Shown: positions 34,296-47,601, counted from the stretch's first letter. The stretch: DNA of 64,000 nucleotides from Acanthaster planci (GCF_001949145.1 NW_019091364.1:2522294-2586293), one strand, 5' to 3'. A program made the numbers and translations. The notes: generated by a model from the sequence alone, not told the origin.

Positions 34296-37200
34296 ATGTC
34301 CAAGGCTCAGCGTGTTGCAGTGGTAAGATTCTAGTCATTTCCACGTCTTCAGTAAAAAATCTAGCAGCTATTCCTGGATGACTTTAGGCCTTGTTCCTAA
34401 CTGTATTTCTGAGCTCGAGATGAGTGTCAGTACCAATGTTTCTGACTCGAGTCGGTGACTCAGACTCGAGTCGGTATTTTTTTACTTGAGACATGACCTG
34501 GGAAAAATTTGACTTTCAACTTAACTTGGGAAAATATGACCTGAGATTTGACCTGGGAAATGTGACTTGGTTACACACCTGGTCATTACAAACTGACAAA
34601 TTTCGTATACTGTTCGGAAAGGAATGTGCTCCTTATGTTATTATTTCTGTCTGTTTATAAACAAAAGTTGCTCACAGCAGAGTAGATTTCATGAAAAGTC
34701 TTTAATTTGTAATTAATCAGAAGCTCAGTTCGCTGAATGTATAATGTTGATGTTTCCATCAACCTTTCTTGGCTGCCCCACACTAAAAGTAGATTGTCAC
34801 TTTTTGAAGCAAAGAAATCGATAAACACCCCCTAGGAAAAAAATTTCAAGCCGCACTTGTATATTCTGAAAAGTAGATATGTATTTAACAAGCAATATAA
34901 GGATGGCTTTGCCCAGAAAAGTTTACTTCATGTTACTATGGTTACAGGTATCAGGAGGGAACAAGGGTATTGGATTTGCTATTGTGAGGGCGCTGTGCAA
35001 GCAGCTGGACAATGGAATCGTCTACCTGACTGCCAGGAACGAGGAGAGGGGGAGGGAGGCCGTGGCCAGACTCAATCGGGTGGGGCTGCAGCCTAAGTTT
35101 CACCAGCTGGACGTTACCGATCCGGCCAGCGTGAGCAAGCTGAGGGATTTCCTACAGAAGACGCACGGAGGCTTGGACATACTGGTTAACAATGCTGGAA
35201 TCGCCTTCAAAGTAATTCAAATTTTTGCAGTGCGACCAACAAAGAAAACAACAAGTCCTATCTATGTCCCAACTCATGTGGGAAAAACAGTTATCATCTC
35301 AAAACATTTCCAAACAGGTGCAAGTAACTCAATCTAAATTGAACTCTGTTCTTAAAAAGCTGCAGAGGAATTTCCAAAGTTGAGTTCAGTTCTGGCCTTT
35401 TTTCCACTAGTGTCACTTCATCATTATACCATCTACATTACATCTAGACATTTTCCGCTCCGACCTATTTACTTCCATGACGCCAACGGTCCCAAATCAA
35501 GAGAGCAAAAGATAAAATCCAATGCATTACGCATTAGCGTTACAAGGTGATCACTGACACTGAACACCAATCAGTCACTGCACTCCACCCTCACTGTTCA
35601 CCATCTACTCGAGCGAACGACCTGACCGCCGTTTTTAATAAACGAGGTTTTTACATAGAAATGCCCCCGTTCGGAACAGGGCCAAAGTATATTATGATAT
35701 TACCCGATCGGGAGCGCGTTGACGTGAGACTCTGTCCTAAAATAAAACAAACTTCAAGGCTGCAAATTTGAGCATCAAGAACCAAAGCCTTGCAAAACTG
35801 ATAGAGCCTGAAATGGAAGGAAAACGTAAATGAGATTCTCGCTGGGTATCGAACAGCCTCAACTCTAATCCTCGGTTTCCTTACCCACAGCTAGACCGAA
35901 TTTTCTTTTTTAACCTCCTTTTGTGCCCATGACTCCACTTAAGGACGCTGAAGCTGTCACATTATTCAAGTAATAGAGGGTTTGCATGGCTGCCACCTTG
36001 CAGGCCACTGCTTTGGTTCCACAGGATACGCACAGTGGAGGTTTCCCTGTGGAACGAAAGAACTGCCCTACAAGATGGCTGCCACACAAAAACTCTGTAC
36101 TGTAATACATTTTGGCCCCATTCCGAAAGATGGAATTTCTGCGTAAAAGGTTCGTTTATTGACAGCAGTGGATATCGTGTCATCAGATGCACCATCACAC
36201 CCAATACAAATATTATCCACACACCCACAGCCATCCTTATCGAATCGTCAAGAATATCACTCATTTAACCTTCTCTAGCTCTTTTGTTGAACGGGTTATA
36301 GACGTGTTCGCGTCGAGGGTGCCCATTTGAAGACAACGGTATTATACCCGCTGGTTTTTATACAGGAAGTGACGGTTACCATCTGTGAAGGACAGATGAC
36401 GCTGAGTTTAGACTGTGAAAAGGAGCCATCTTCTACGGACTCTACAGCTACTTTGGTAACTATTTATCACCGTGGGCTGATCGAGGAATCCTCGACCAGC
36501 TTTCGAATAATAACATGACTGATGTGTCCCCCAGTCTTGCACATGTCAATCTGGAAGGTGTCATGTGTCTGTTATGTTAATTATCAAAACAGCGGCATCA
36601 CTTTATTCTTTATTTATTTTTAAAATCTATGGAAACAATTTCTCTTGACCTTTTCCCATTTCGTCAAAGATTGCACTTTGAAAGACGGGAAGTGTCGTGG
36701 ATAAAAGTGAGGATGACGTCAAGGTGACGGTATCGAGCAATTTCTAACTTTTCAAGATATGCCCAATTTCCTTGGCATTTGAAAATGTACACATTTTTGG
36801 CATCGCTTTGGTTGTTCTCGACGTAGCTTTTATAGAGCGGGTAACTGTGGGGGTACTCTGCTAAATAACGTGGGAACGAGGTTGCTTGAGCACAGCCCCC
36901 TTTACATACGTGCACGGAATCCTGAATCTGTACCACACAATGCTTTTCCCCTTGGTTTCGACAGCGGTTAAATCGTCTCCAAGAATTCCTATGCATATAC
37001 TCTCCTGTATGCTTTAATGCTTGTCATATTCTACAGGACGGTTCATCCCCAACATTTGGAGAGAAAGCATCTATTACCATGGCAACCAATTTCACTGCTG
37101 TCTTGAAAATCAATAGAGCTCTCATCCCGCTGATACGTGCTCAGGGAAGGTAAAATAGTTGAATTAAATGAGGCACTGAAGGGAGACATTTTGTTGAGTA

Positions 37201-40200
37201 GGGGTTTGGAACATGAGGTTGAGAACGAATACCAAAGAGAGGCTGGGCTTTCGTAAGAGAGACTTCAGCACAAGCCTTGCAGCAAAAATCACACTGGTCC
37301 CACGTGACCGATCAACTAAACATTACGGGCCAGCCCCGGCGAAACATTATGCCATTGTTTCTGTCAGAGGAAATGAAAGCGCCAGTGTTTTGAAGGTGGT
37401 ACTGCCACCTGACCATACAGGTGGGAAACGGAAGGATAGTCATTTTGGGAAAAGTTCATTTCACTCCATAGACCCAAGACGCCACTGGCGTCTTGTTCAA
37501 GTATCCGGTTCGTAAGTGACTTCGTTACGATGGCGCCACGATTCGCAGGCTCTCATTGGACAATCGCTGAAGTTGCACGTAAACGTCCGGTTCTATGGTT
37601 CCACGTAAACAGCGATCAAAGCATGTAACCCTATGAGCAGTGCAGGTGTGCAGTGGGCGTGGTTTAAACTGAAGTGACGTCACACTTACCAACCGGAGAC
37701 TGATAACTGCTTTCAATATTGCGCATGCCCATACCAGTCACACTCAAACAGGCCCTGGATGAACTATTTTATAAAATAACATCATCAACTAACATTTGTA
37801 ACGTTGACTGCGTCCATGGTCAGTGTTATCTTGCGATTCTTTTCATGGGACTGGTTCCCTCCAAGCTGATAGATTGAAATTCAGCTATTGAAAACCAACA
37901 GTGCGACCATGCCCTGGTCGGGCTCCAAATCTCCCACTGGGTGATTAAAAAACAATAACCCAAACAAAGACAGATCCGTCACGTGGGATCAACCAGTATT
38001 AGATTTATGGTTTACAGTCATCAAGCGTTTCAAAAATCTCCCATTGAGCTCTTTCCACAAAAGTATTGTGGGCAATGAAGATTCCATGACGAAATGTCTC
38101 TAGGCCAGATTTCAAGTGATCCCTTCCAAAATTGCAACATTTTCATTACGTTGCGGGGGATTTTTCACAGATCACTTCTTTTCTTAAATTTTGATTTTAA
38201 CAAATCACAAAATGAAACTGCATTTACCGTTGTGCCCTCAGAATTGTCAACTTGGTCAGTATATGCGGGGAATGGACATACGACAAAATGAGCAAGGAAC
38301 TGCAAGGTCGTTTCCAAGGAGTCAAAACGGAGCAGGACGTGGAGCAGCTCATGCAGGAATTTGTGACGTAGGTTGAAGCAAGTCAAAGTTCATTTCTGTT
38401 GGAAATAGATCCCAAGATAAAGGATTATACAGTAAACTATTTTAAAACAACAAACAAATACATGTACATGACACGTTGGGGGAGATTTTCAAAAATTCCT
38501 TTTGTCGATTTCCTGATTTCGTCATACCGTGAATATTTTGTGGACAAAATTTATTTTAATTTTATCCTGGTTTGTAACGCAAATTGTTAACTTGAAATAA
38601 ACGGTTACTTTGACAATGACTTCTGTAGATAGTTTGTTTTAAAAAGTAGCGAATCTCAAGTTCGGCATTATCAGCATTATTACATATTTAAGAGTTACCA
38701 CCAATTAGCTCGTGCCCTCTTGCAAATCACTGCATAATTATACTCAGTTGGCCTACAACATGACGTCATTGATGGTCAGAGGCCATTAAACACTGTTTGT
38801 CAGTGGATGTCACGTCCACCATTGATTTTTCCAACTGTCATTAGTCTTGCCAAAGCCGGCAATCATGCTGGGAACGGCTGGCCTGAATTCGCCTACGGAG
38901 TATCCAAGATGGGGGTCACTGCACTTACCCGAGTCCAAGCTGCTGACATCGCCAGGGATAAGACAAAGGAGGATGTTCTCATGACATGTGTAGGTGGAAT
39001 CACACTATAAACGCGTTCTAATATGATCCGACTACATCCTGGATCTATGGGTATTATGATATAATCCTGGAAATTCTGCGGTGTCGAAATGACATGCCGT
39101 TATCCGTGGTATCTGTCCAAAGAATATAGGCCAACATAAAGGGAAGTACAGTCTTTTTGGGTGGAAATTTTACCAAGGGTGCATGACGGAATATTGATGC
39201 ACACGTATGATAGCTAAGTGCTCTAAAATTTAAACAATGGCAAACCTGAAGCGTTCAGGATAACTTACCTACCTGAAAACGTAGGGCAACCGCGCCTCTG
39301 GTATTAAAAAACCTACATAATTTTGAAGCATCGTGTATAAAGGCATAATGCGACGCCAATAGGGCCCGCCTCGTAAACGTGCGTTTCTTGAAGCTTAATG
39401 ATGTGTGCCAGACTGGTTCAAATTAAGAGTGGCGATGTTACAACTTAAAACCACTCCTGCTTGCACCATGTGGTGGTGGAACTGCAACATGGTGTGAGTG
39501 TGTGCTTGTATAGAGTACCGAAGGGTGACGTCATTGTGAACCAGAAAGTGTGAACAAAATTAATGGAGTACGCGCGTGTTGGTTCGCGCGCTGTTCTCGC
39601 TCTAATGCCTTGTAAACAACAATTACTTCGGTACTCTGTAGACGTAGTTACGACCTTCGTGGGCAGACGTGCGCGTTAATGGACCGATCTTTTATTGCAC
39701 CCGCTAAATCACGTGACCTAAAGTGGGTATCAACCCCATAGCAACGTGTGTTTACAAAAGAGGGCGTGTTTTGAGTTTGAATTGACAGCCGTTTGGTATA
39801 TACTCACCGCACAGGTGCTCACATTAATGCGCGTTTGACGCCGAGCACGCTGAGTACGCGCAATGAATTTAGTCTGGGGTATATGGTCTTCGCGTGCACT
39901 CCGAACGCTTTACAAGAACCCGGTTGGAAAAATTAGTACCCTCTGTGTTTTTTTCGCTGGTAAGGATGCACTTCAGCTCAGGGCAGATAGTACCCATCAC
40001 ACCAGTAGTGTGAGTACAGTACCAACCGTCGGCTTTATTTTTGATAAATGGTATACCTACGAAACACTTTGCTTTTGGTGGATGCCGTGTTTGTCAATAT
40101 GTAATACCCACTATAGGTCACGTGATTTAGTGGGCACAATCGATCTTTTGTTTCCCAGAAGGCTCTGCGTCTATAAAATATCAATTTCACAGTAGAATAA

Positions 40201-40589
40201 CGTGCGGAAACAACGTAGACGTAGCCTGCATTTTTGACTGTAGAAGTTGTGTAACAAAACAATGATGAGGTTGTGCCAACGTAACAAGCAGAGTTGGCAT
40301 ATGTGTTGAGGCACATAGCAAAGAACAGTTGTGAAGATAAAAAGAACGTCTGCAGTATCGGTAGACGGTAGTAGAAAACTGCATTACGTGAAGTGAAGTT
40401 GCCACAGTTTAATCTCTTTCGCCACAGTGTTGCCCAGGCTACGTGGCCACAGACATGACGAACCACGAGGGGGAAAGGACAGTCGATGAGGGCGCCTCTA
40501 CGCCGGTCTACTGCGCCCTGCTACCACCCGGCTCCAGTCGATTCAACGGCAAGATGTTCATCGACAAGGAGCTACACGAGTTCTGGTAG
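34296..40589 (+). CDS. CBR1: CBR-5: CBR1-like carbonyl reductase, complete
   Basis: Six exons: 34296-34322 (MSKAQRVAV), 34948-35211, 37037-37149, 38242-38367, 38845-38989 and 40428-40589 (stop TAG). GT-AG junctions and continuous frame give 278 residues. The cofactor motif is SGGNKGIG, so the usual Thr of TGxxxGxG is Ser. Retained are NNAG, MATNF (Asn), IVNLVS (catalytic Ser), AYGVSK (Tyr-X3-Lys) and CCPGYVATD. Parts of intron 5 match CBR-3 and CBR-4 (near 39345-39480 versus 13830-13950), so this copy belongs to the CBR-3/4 group. Intron 2 contains a foldback element and a possible extra exon; intron 5 contains two inverted-repeat elements. Predicted cytosolic NADPH-dependent carbonyl reductase. 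Confidence 0.92.
34430..34585. repeat. Degenerate TGACTTG/TGACCTG repeat, related to the 620 bp element
   Basis: Repeated ACTCGAGTCGGT, TGACCTGGGAAA and TGACTTGG words, ending GACTTGGTTACACACCTGG, which resembles the right end of the element at 7751-8370. Lies in intron 1 of CBR-5. Probably a decayed copy. Confidence 0.55.
35845..35905 (-). repeat. Possible tRNA-derived SINE fragment
   Basis: The minus strand reads GTCTAGCTGTGGGTAAGG and then CTGTTCGATACCC, resembling A and B boxes of a tRNA promoter. Degenerate; not a functional tRNA. Confidence 0.35.
35970..36115. mobile_element. Foldback element, family D copy 1
   Basis: Arms pair through ATGGCTGCCACCTTGCAGG and CTACAAGATGGCTGCCA, with inner pairing GGTTCCACAGG to CCCTGTGGAAC. 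A second copy lies at 56745-56870 in a DHX8 intron. Non-coding, in intron 2 of CBR-5. Confidence 0.75.
36366..36455 (+). other. Candidate cassette exon in CBR-5 intron 2
   Basis: A 90 nt open segment follows TATACAG and ends before GTAACT, in phase 0/0. It starts GAAGTGACGGTTACC, similar to the 51 nt candidate in CBR-3. Inclusion would add 30 residues between exons 2 and 3. No support from the wider family. Confidence 0.3.
39510..39640. mobile_element. Small inverted-repeat element in CBR-5 intron 5
   Basis: Ends read AGAGTACCGAAG and CTTCGGTACTCT. About 130 bp, non-coding, directly abutting the longer element that follows. Confidence 0.6.
39637..40225. mobile_element. ~590 bp element with long terminal inverted repeats
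   Basis: Strongest arms are 39682-39730 and 40104-40152, pairing through GCTAAATCACGTGACCTA and its complement, with flanking weaker pairing out to the terminal GTAGACGTAG motifs. Non-coding internal sequence. Lies in intron 5 of CBR-5 and is absent from CBR-3 and CBR-4. Confidence 0.7.
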
Positions 40590-43500
40590 AACCGAAACAA
40601 GATGAGCCATTGACGAGTACATAGTTGGCTCACTTGGTCTTTGCTGCGAAGCTCCATCTGATGGTTTTTCTGGGCAGGTGATGTCCTATAACATAATTCT
40701 TAACTGAAGCAACGAAAATATGCCGGCTTACAATCACTAGGATATCTATTTCATGTACCATTTCAAAGAATTGTTTCCATCCTTAATATATATATTTTTT
40801 AAAGTTAAACCGACAACATTCAACACTGCAGTTTTAAATTATGCTGAAATCTGTTTGGGTAAGCAATATGCTTATGGCTTCAGCTCAGTGAAATACTAGC
40901 TCCCATCTTCAATACTGCAATTTAGATTAATTTCTTACTTATCTTGCGCCAATTCTTCCAATTTAACTGCTCTTGGTCAAGAACATCGAAAGAGCCAAAA
41001 TTCGTATTTCAAATTCAAAAATTATTATTCTTAGGGGTTCAGCTGCCGGAGAGCTTAGCCAATTAAACTCCACATCGAACCCGAATGTCCTATCAATAAT
41101 CTTCTGTGATAACTATGGAGTCTCTTTATTCTTTTCTTAAACCATTCTTGTGACGTCACCCTGTTCAAAAAAGTTTCAATTGTTCTTAAGAATTAAAAAA
41201 TTACAGTTAACTGTACCTTTAAGAATGTGCAGTAAACTATATTCATAAACTGGTGAATCAAAATTGATTTGGTAGACCACAGAAATCACTGCTGTGACAT
41301 TACAGCGCTTTAGGCGTTCTGCAGGTCGATGTCTTCTCTAAAGTTTTCGAATTTAATATCCAATATCCAGATTTTTATTTAAAGTGAAACACTTCTTTCG
41401 TTACTTTAAATTTTTAATATGTCTTGTTCATTTTTTATACAGTCACTCTTTCCGTTTTATTTTCATCATTTTTTCGTCATTTTTACTTTTTTAAAGTCAT
41501 AAGCCAGTTGTAAATAATTTTAATTATTTGTGTTAGTTTGTTTTTCTTTTTAAAATTCGCATTTAGCCAATTTACTTTCAGCTACACCTCATTTTACCTC
41601 TCCTCTTATTAAAGTAAACATTAAAAAATAACGATGACGATAACTGATCATGTCTAATTAACTGTACAGAACAGATAGATTGTTTAGAACTTACCTATCA
41701 ATACTTTCCAGATGATAATCCAACTGCGTGTATTTCCAAACAAAAGAACTTCATACGGTGAACGAAGGATTTCGATGAGTAAGCAAGGTTGTGAACGTGG
41801 TGATGAATTGTAGTTGCCAAATCACCGGTTCGTCCAACTTGCTTGTGAAGTCCCCAACTCCGTGCAGCCACACCGATAGCATTTGACAATCTTGAACCTC
41901 TGATTTCCGCAGCTTCTCCATGTACACGTGCACACAGCATAGTTCAAACTCGTTTGGACTCGTAAGCTGCATCCTGCGATGGTGCCGACTGCATGCCTTT
42001 GCATGACTGCATGTCTTGGCACCAATCATAGTTACATAGTCAACGGTTTGGGCCAGGAGTAAAGCTTTTATACGTTCAGGTGTACATAGCCAACTAACGC
42101 TTGACAAATGATGGAATTCGTCTCACGGCTCAAAGCCATCGGGAGAGACGTTTTCTTCTATTGTATAATGCACAATTATAGTAGGGGGCGGAGGGACGTG
42201 CTTTCACTCGGAGAAACGGCCCTCGTTGTTTCTCCTTAACAATAAGAGATAACCCCTCGCACCCTTCCTGTTTACCATTGTCCTGGACTTTGCTCTAGGC
42301 AAATACAGCTGTAGATGGGCGGAAAAACTGAACTCACTTTTACCCATCACTCGAAGACAGTCGAGGATCTCCTGAATACATATGTATTCCTTTTCATGAA
42401 TACCTCTTGCATCAGAAAGTTAAAAGCAAAATTCAAACATTACAAATTCCCAACGATAAGTTCAACTATTTTACTTCTTTGTAAGCACCCCGCTGTGTGC
42501 ATGTTAAGAAATGCCCCCGTGAAAATGGAACACGCGTGGCGCGTTCTCCGCGAGGTGTTGAACAGCCAGTCGGTACTTCATCAGCTGTTTAAGACCAGGC
42601 ATATATGGAACCAGGAATGGTTCAATTGTCTGAGGTATTATGAATGGCTATTGAAAGGGTGCAACCATGCTGTTGGACCAAGTTTCAAATGCTTCCATCA
42701 ATCAAGTGGTGTTGGTCGGACTTTGTTAAGTATAGTCGTCATATGCAGCAAGGTATGAGACGGAAAGAACCCCCCCTGCTTTGTGTTGGTCATTGTCTTG
42801 CAGGAATCTGGGGAATTCCTTTCAGACATCTTGGGGGGGTGTATTAAGTACCAATAGTCTGGAATGTGTATAGGGATTGGACATGTTGGGGGGTACCCCT
42901 CGGTCTCATATCTTGCTGGGTATAATAGTCGTTGCTCAAAACGCAACCTAATACGAATATGGACCCCCACACACACACACCTTTTATAAGGCCACTTGGG
43001 GGGGGGGATGTTTCAGTTTGAAGTTGAGACCAATGAGTCTTGAAAGCAGACCCCCCTCCGAAAAATCATACAAGAAAAATCCCTCAAGAAAATACAACTG
43101 TTTCAGTAATGTCTGGGAACAGTTTCACAGCGATTCCCAGTACAGAAAAATCACTTGGCAGTCGGGACAGAGAATACTTTCCCAGCAAAGACAGGCTTAC
43201 TACCAGCGAAATTATGCAAAGTAAATATATTGTTTGTGGCTGATAAGCAACTACGTTTTGCTGTAGGCCACATGAAAATACATTGTAATTCCCAATTTCT
43301 CATGAGAACATTTTGAAAAGTTCGATGAGGCATATAGATTGGGAAGACTGCTTTTGTGTTTCTCTCCGAAGTATTCAACTTTGCCCCAAATGTTTTTGGA
43401 GGCTCCAAATAGAACAATGATGGCGCATATAGGCCTCTGTTTCTGCCAGTAACCATTGGCCGTCACGCTAATAATTTCGAGAAATCTTATCACTGGTCTA

Positions 43501-44736
43501 AAAATTCGGGTGTAACATCTTAATCTGGTAAGTACTGCTGCAAACCTTCTGCCAATCAGGCTACCGAGTTAAAGATTTCGACAATTGTATTTCATATTAC
43601 ATGTACAATGAAAAAAATCAACACAATTTTACTACATTTGCTTTTTGATATTTTATTGCAAGTGAAATTTTAGAAATAAAAATTTTAAAGGAGATGGATG
43701 CAACGGTACTTTTTAAATGCATGTACTGGTTAGAAAAATTGATATAAAAAATTAAATCGTTCACTTTATTCAGGAGATTATTTTTTGCTTTAACTTATCT
43801 GTCCCCCCCCCCACACACACAGCAGACTACGATTGCACTGTTATCGTATGATCACTTGAAAGTTATTTGGTTAATACGGGCGATTCACAATAGTGCGCCA
43901 CCAAGAGTTTGCAACACACTGGCCAATCATAACGTGCAAAATTTGTCGACCATTCCAAACGCGCACTGGATCGACAAATTTCCGCGCATTTTGATTGGCC
44001 AACTCGTTGCAAACTCTTGGTGGCGCACTATTGTGAAACGGCCGTATTAGTATGAATCACGAGGCTGATTTAACTTGGTTTGTAAATCGACTTCAATGTC
44101 CTTGTGTTGTTTTCCTTTTCGTTTACTTGTTTTTTGGTGGTGAAGATTTTGAGAAATGTACAACAGTTTGATTGAAAGTGGTTTAATAGCTATTCTATTA
44201 GAGTTCTCTGTAGGTTGTCATTTTCCAAAAGCCCACTCATTGTGTAAAGTAAACTGTTTGAACGGTGCATCATGCCAAATTGCTTTCTCGTGGTATCTTT
44301 ATCTGAAATAACCACCTCCTGAGGTAATCGGGCAGAACTGGAACCTGCCTCCTTCTAGGGTAATCTGATAGAATGGAAAGTCATCTTTTTCCCGGGCATA
44401 TATTTGCAGTCGTGTTATTTTTCCAACACACGAAAAATTTAAATCAAACTATATCAAGTAAACAGCTTTCCTCAGAGACAAAATTTTAAAAAAGTTCTTT
44501 TCTTTTTCATGTCGGCTAAACTCACTTTGCCTGAAGCAAAATACTCTAGGTTACACCAAAATATATACGTAAAGTGCCACTTTTTGAAAAAGCTGATCGC
44601 ATGTGGAAGAGAAAGCTCTACAAATGAATGCATTAAAGTTTTCTATGATGGCCACAACTGCAAAACAAACGCCGAAAGGATGGCAGCTTTGTCCTAAGGC
44701 CATGATTCATTAGGAACCAGCAGTCAATCAAGTTCT
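40590..44736. other. Intergenic region around the large mirror axis
   Basis: Both flanking CBR genes point their 3' ends into this region, so it holds both 3' untranslated regions. AT-rich from about 40700 to 41650. Open frames at 42315-42758 (plus, 147 codons) and 41751-42107 (minus, 118 codons) resemble nothing I recognise and have no supporting context. A foldback element lies at 43872-44049. Confidence 0.45.
43872..44049. mobile_element. Foldback MITE, ~178 bp
   Basis: Ends TAATACGG and CCGTATTA; arms pair through CACAATAGTGCGCCACCAAG and its exact complement, then GTTTGCAAC and the TTTGTCGA segments. Strong inverted structure and no coding capacity. Lies between CBR-5 and CBR-6. Confidence 0.85.
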
Positions 44737-46533
44737 CTACCAGAACTCGTACAGTTCCTTGTCACTGAACATCTTGCCGTTGAATTCTGCGGAGCCTGGC
44801 GGTAGCAGGGCACAGTAGACCGGCGTGATGGCGCCCTCGTCAATCGTTTTTGTTCCCTTGAAGCTGGACATGTCGGTGCTTACGTAGCCTGGACAGCACT
44901 ATTGTAAAAGACAGACGATAAAAAAAAAAGACCTGAGCTTCTATCTGCGGCCATTTTCTACAAGTCTGTCTCATGTTCAGTTTACATAACATTGGGCGTG
45001 AATGATATTTAAAAAAAGGGATAAACCTACACAGGTCATGAGAATGTCTTCCTTTGTCTTGTCCTTGGCAATGTCCGCAGCTTGGACTCGGGTAAGTGCG
45101 ATGACCCCCATCTTGGAGGTTGCATAGGCTGAGTTTGCCCAGCCTTTGCTCATGTGGTCTCCAGCGTTGGCACATCTGATGACGAGAGAAGACGAAGTGG
45201 TTAAGAATGCATTCCTAATGCAGTTTGCTTCATTTCTCAGTTTAAGGATTACTTCCAGAGAGAAGTCCTGCCACAAGGAACGAAGAACTGATTTTGTTTC
45301 GATGTAAAAATATTTGGAGATCTGAGAAAGTGTGCTTGCCCATCGGTTGCCCAATGATTCAAAACAGACAGGGGGGGCTTCAATTTGCTTGGAAAAACCT
45401 TAGCTTTTTGGTACACCTGTCATTTGACTTCAGGATGGCGTGCAAAGTTGACAGTGAACTTGGACCTTAATCAACCTACGTCACAAATTCCTGCATGAGC
45501 TGCTCCACGTCCTGTTCCGTCTTGACTCCTTGGAAACGACCTTGCAGCTCCTTGCTCATTTTTTCAAAGGCATACAGCCTTCCAGTAAAACTGCCCACAT
45601 TGACAATTCTGGCAAGAAAGAAAGAATTCAATGAGTCATTTGCGTGAGCTCAGATTTTAAAAAAATGGAAAAGTTGATTTCAAGTCTGGTGAAGTAAGAT
45701 ATCTTTCACGAAAGAGTTTGCTGGAAAAAAATATCAACATCGGAAGTGATTGAACAAATTCCATCAAATTATTAATCTAGACTTTTCAAACTCATGTCAA
45801 ACAAAAAAGAAGTGTTACCTTCCATGGGGACGGATAAGTGGAACGAGGACCCTGTTCATCTCCAAAAGTGCCGTGAAGTTGGTTGCCATGGAAACTGATG
45901 CCTGAACTCCAAATGATTCCGTAGCATTCACCTACATACCGACAATAAACCAAACTTGACGAAATTAAACAGGTCGGTAGACGCACTTGTTTTCCTTTGG
46001 GGGGGGTTTCTCTTGGCAATGGAACCACTTTGGTCAAAGAAAGGGCAGAAGCTCTGTAGATGTTAAGGTGCTTGATGCGAGAAGTCGACTCTAAAAAAGT
46101 ACTTCAACATCAGAGGTCGGGTGAAAAAAATATGACATGATTCTCCAGAGAAAGCTCAGTACGTCACCAATCTAGTTGTTGGCCTGGGCTCGATCTGACA
46201 ACTATGTCTACTTGGCCCTGTGTCAGTTGCGCAATTGAACATTTGTATGATTGTAATGTACCGTAGTACCTTAAAGGCCATTCCAGCATTGTTGACCAAT
46301 ATGTCCAAGCCTCCGTGCGTCTCCTTCAGGAAATCCCTCAGCTTGGTCACGCTGGCCGGATCGGTAATGTCCAGCTGGTGAAACTTAGGCTGGAGCCCCT
46401 CCTGGCTGAGTTTGGCCACAGCCTCCCTCCCCCTCTCCTCACTCCTGGCAGTCAGGTAGACGATTCCATTGTCCAGCTGCTTGCACAGCGCCCTCACAAT
46501 GGCGAAACCAATGCCCTTGTTGGCTCCAGTTAC
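44737..46533 (-). CDS. CBR1: CBR-6: CBR1-like carbonyl reductase, exons 2-6
   Basis: Five exons on the minus strand: 46270-46533, 45819-45931, 45480-45608, 45031-45175 and 44737-44898 (stop TAG). GT-AG junctions and continuous frame. Exon 4 is one codon longer than in the other copies (IVNVGSFTGRLYAFEKMS). Motifs: TGANKGIG, NNAG, MATNF, catalytic Ser in IVNVGS, AYATSK (Tyr-X3-Lys), and CCPGYVSTD in the last exon. Introns are short compared with CBR-3 to CBR-5. I could not find a short first exon of the MAxRVAV type in the 4 kb upstream, so the start is unassigned; it may have diverged, lie further away, or be lost. CBR-7 resembles the 3' end of this gene. Predicted NADPH-dependent carbonyl reductase if expressed. 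Confidence 0.88.
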
Positions 46534-47601
46534 CTGTAACAACAGGAAGGTGTAATAGGCTTTGCTGGGATGATTTTTTTTAGGGGCGGGGGGAGGAATG
46601 AGGGGAGGGGGGCAAAGTGCTCATAAGCTTGAGCATCAACCTGATAAACCGTGAATGGTGGAAGTGGTCAATACCGCCCCAGAAAGAGTGAATTGGTGAT
46701 TTTAAGCTCCTTTCCTGCCTTAGAAGTTCTCTTACTTTCTGTTTCTCTTTCCTTTCTTTCTGCTGGAGGGTTCTCCATTTGCTCATAGCCAGTTCCAATG
46801 TTCAAAATCTTCAAGCTCAGATACAAATAACTCTCCATTCAGTAAAGAGGGCCTATTGGGGACTGCCTAATCACTTCGGCCACACTGTGTAATGACTCGG
46901 TCACAGCCTTGGCCTTGACAAATTCTAGACACTGGGAATAAGCTGACTTCTGTCCAAAGCATCCCATTTGATTACATTTCCCCGCCATTTAGTTGTCCTA
47001 CAAATGTTATAGTGATGAAGTACAATTACAGACCTGAGGTGATTAGTGACCTGAGGTTTTACTGGATGAAGGAATTTCTATCGAAAGTAGGCACGCCTTA
47101 GGAAACACACAGTCAAACATGAAGAAACTACCCAACAAATGTATTGAAACAGACCGGTTTATGAATCATTCAATTCTAATTGACTCTCACGTACTTGGCA
47201 AGAGTTAAAGACGCATCGAAAACGGGGTGATTTGGAATGTCAACAAGAGCATGTAGGCAGTTTGTGGATTCTGTTTGCTGGTTTTAATTACGGCTTGGAC
47301 TGTGGTTTTACATGTTTTATTGACATCCAGCCTCATTAAAATGCACCATACAAATTTAAGGTCATTCTGAGCAATACTCCATCACTGCTACAAATTTCCT
47401 TTGTGTACTTGAATTTTAATGAAGCAGGGATCTGGGCACTTCAATCCAATTCCACACCATAACCAGCAGATAAATATCAGCAGCTGTACCACTCCTAACA
47501 CGCCTAATGGAACATCTGCTTGCCATGTGGATCCATTAAGCCTTTTGCGAGTTCAATTTCAAGACAATCTGGTACACTCAGTTCTTTAAATTCAAGAGAA
47601 C

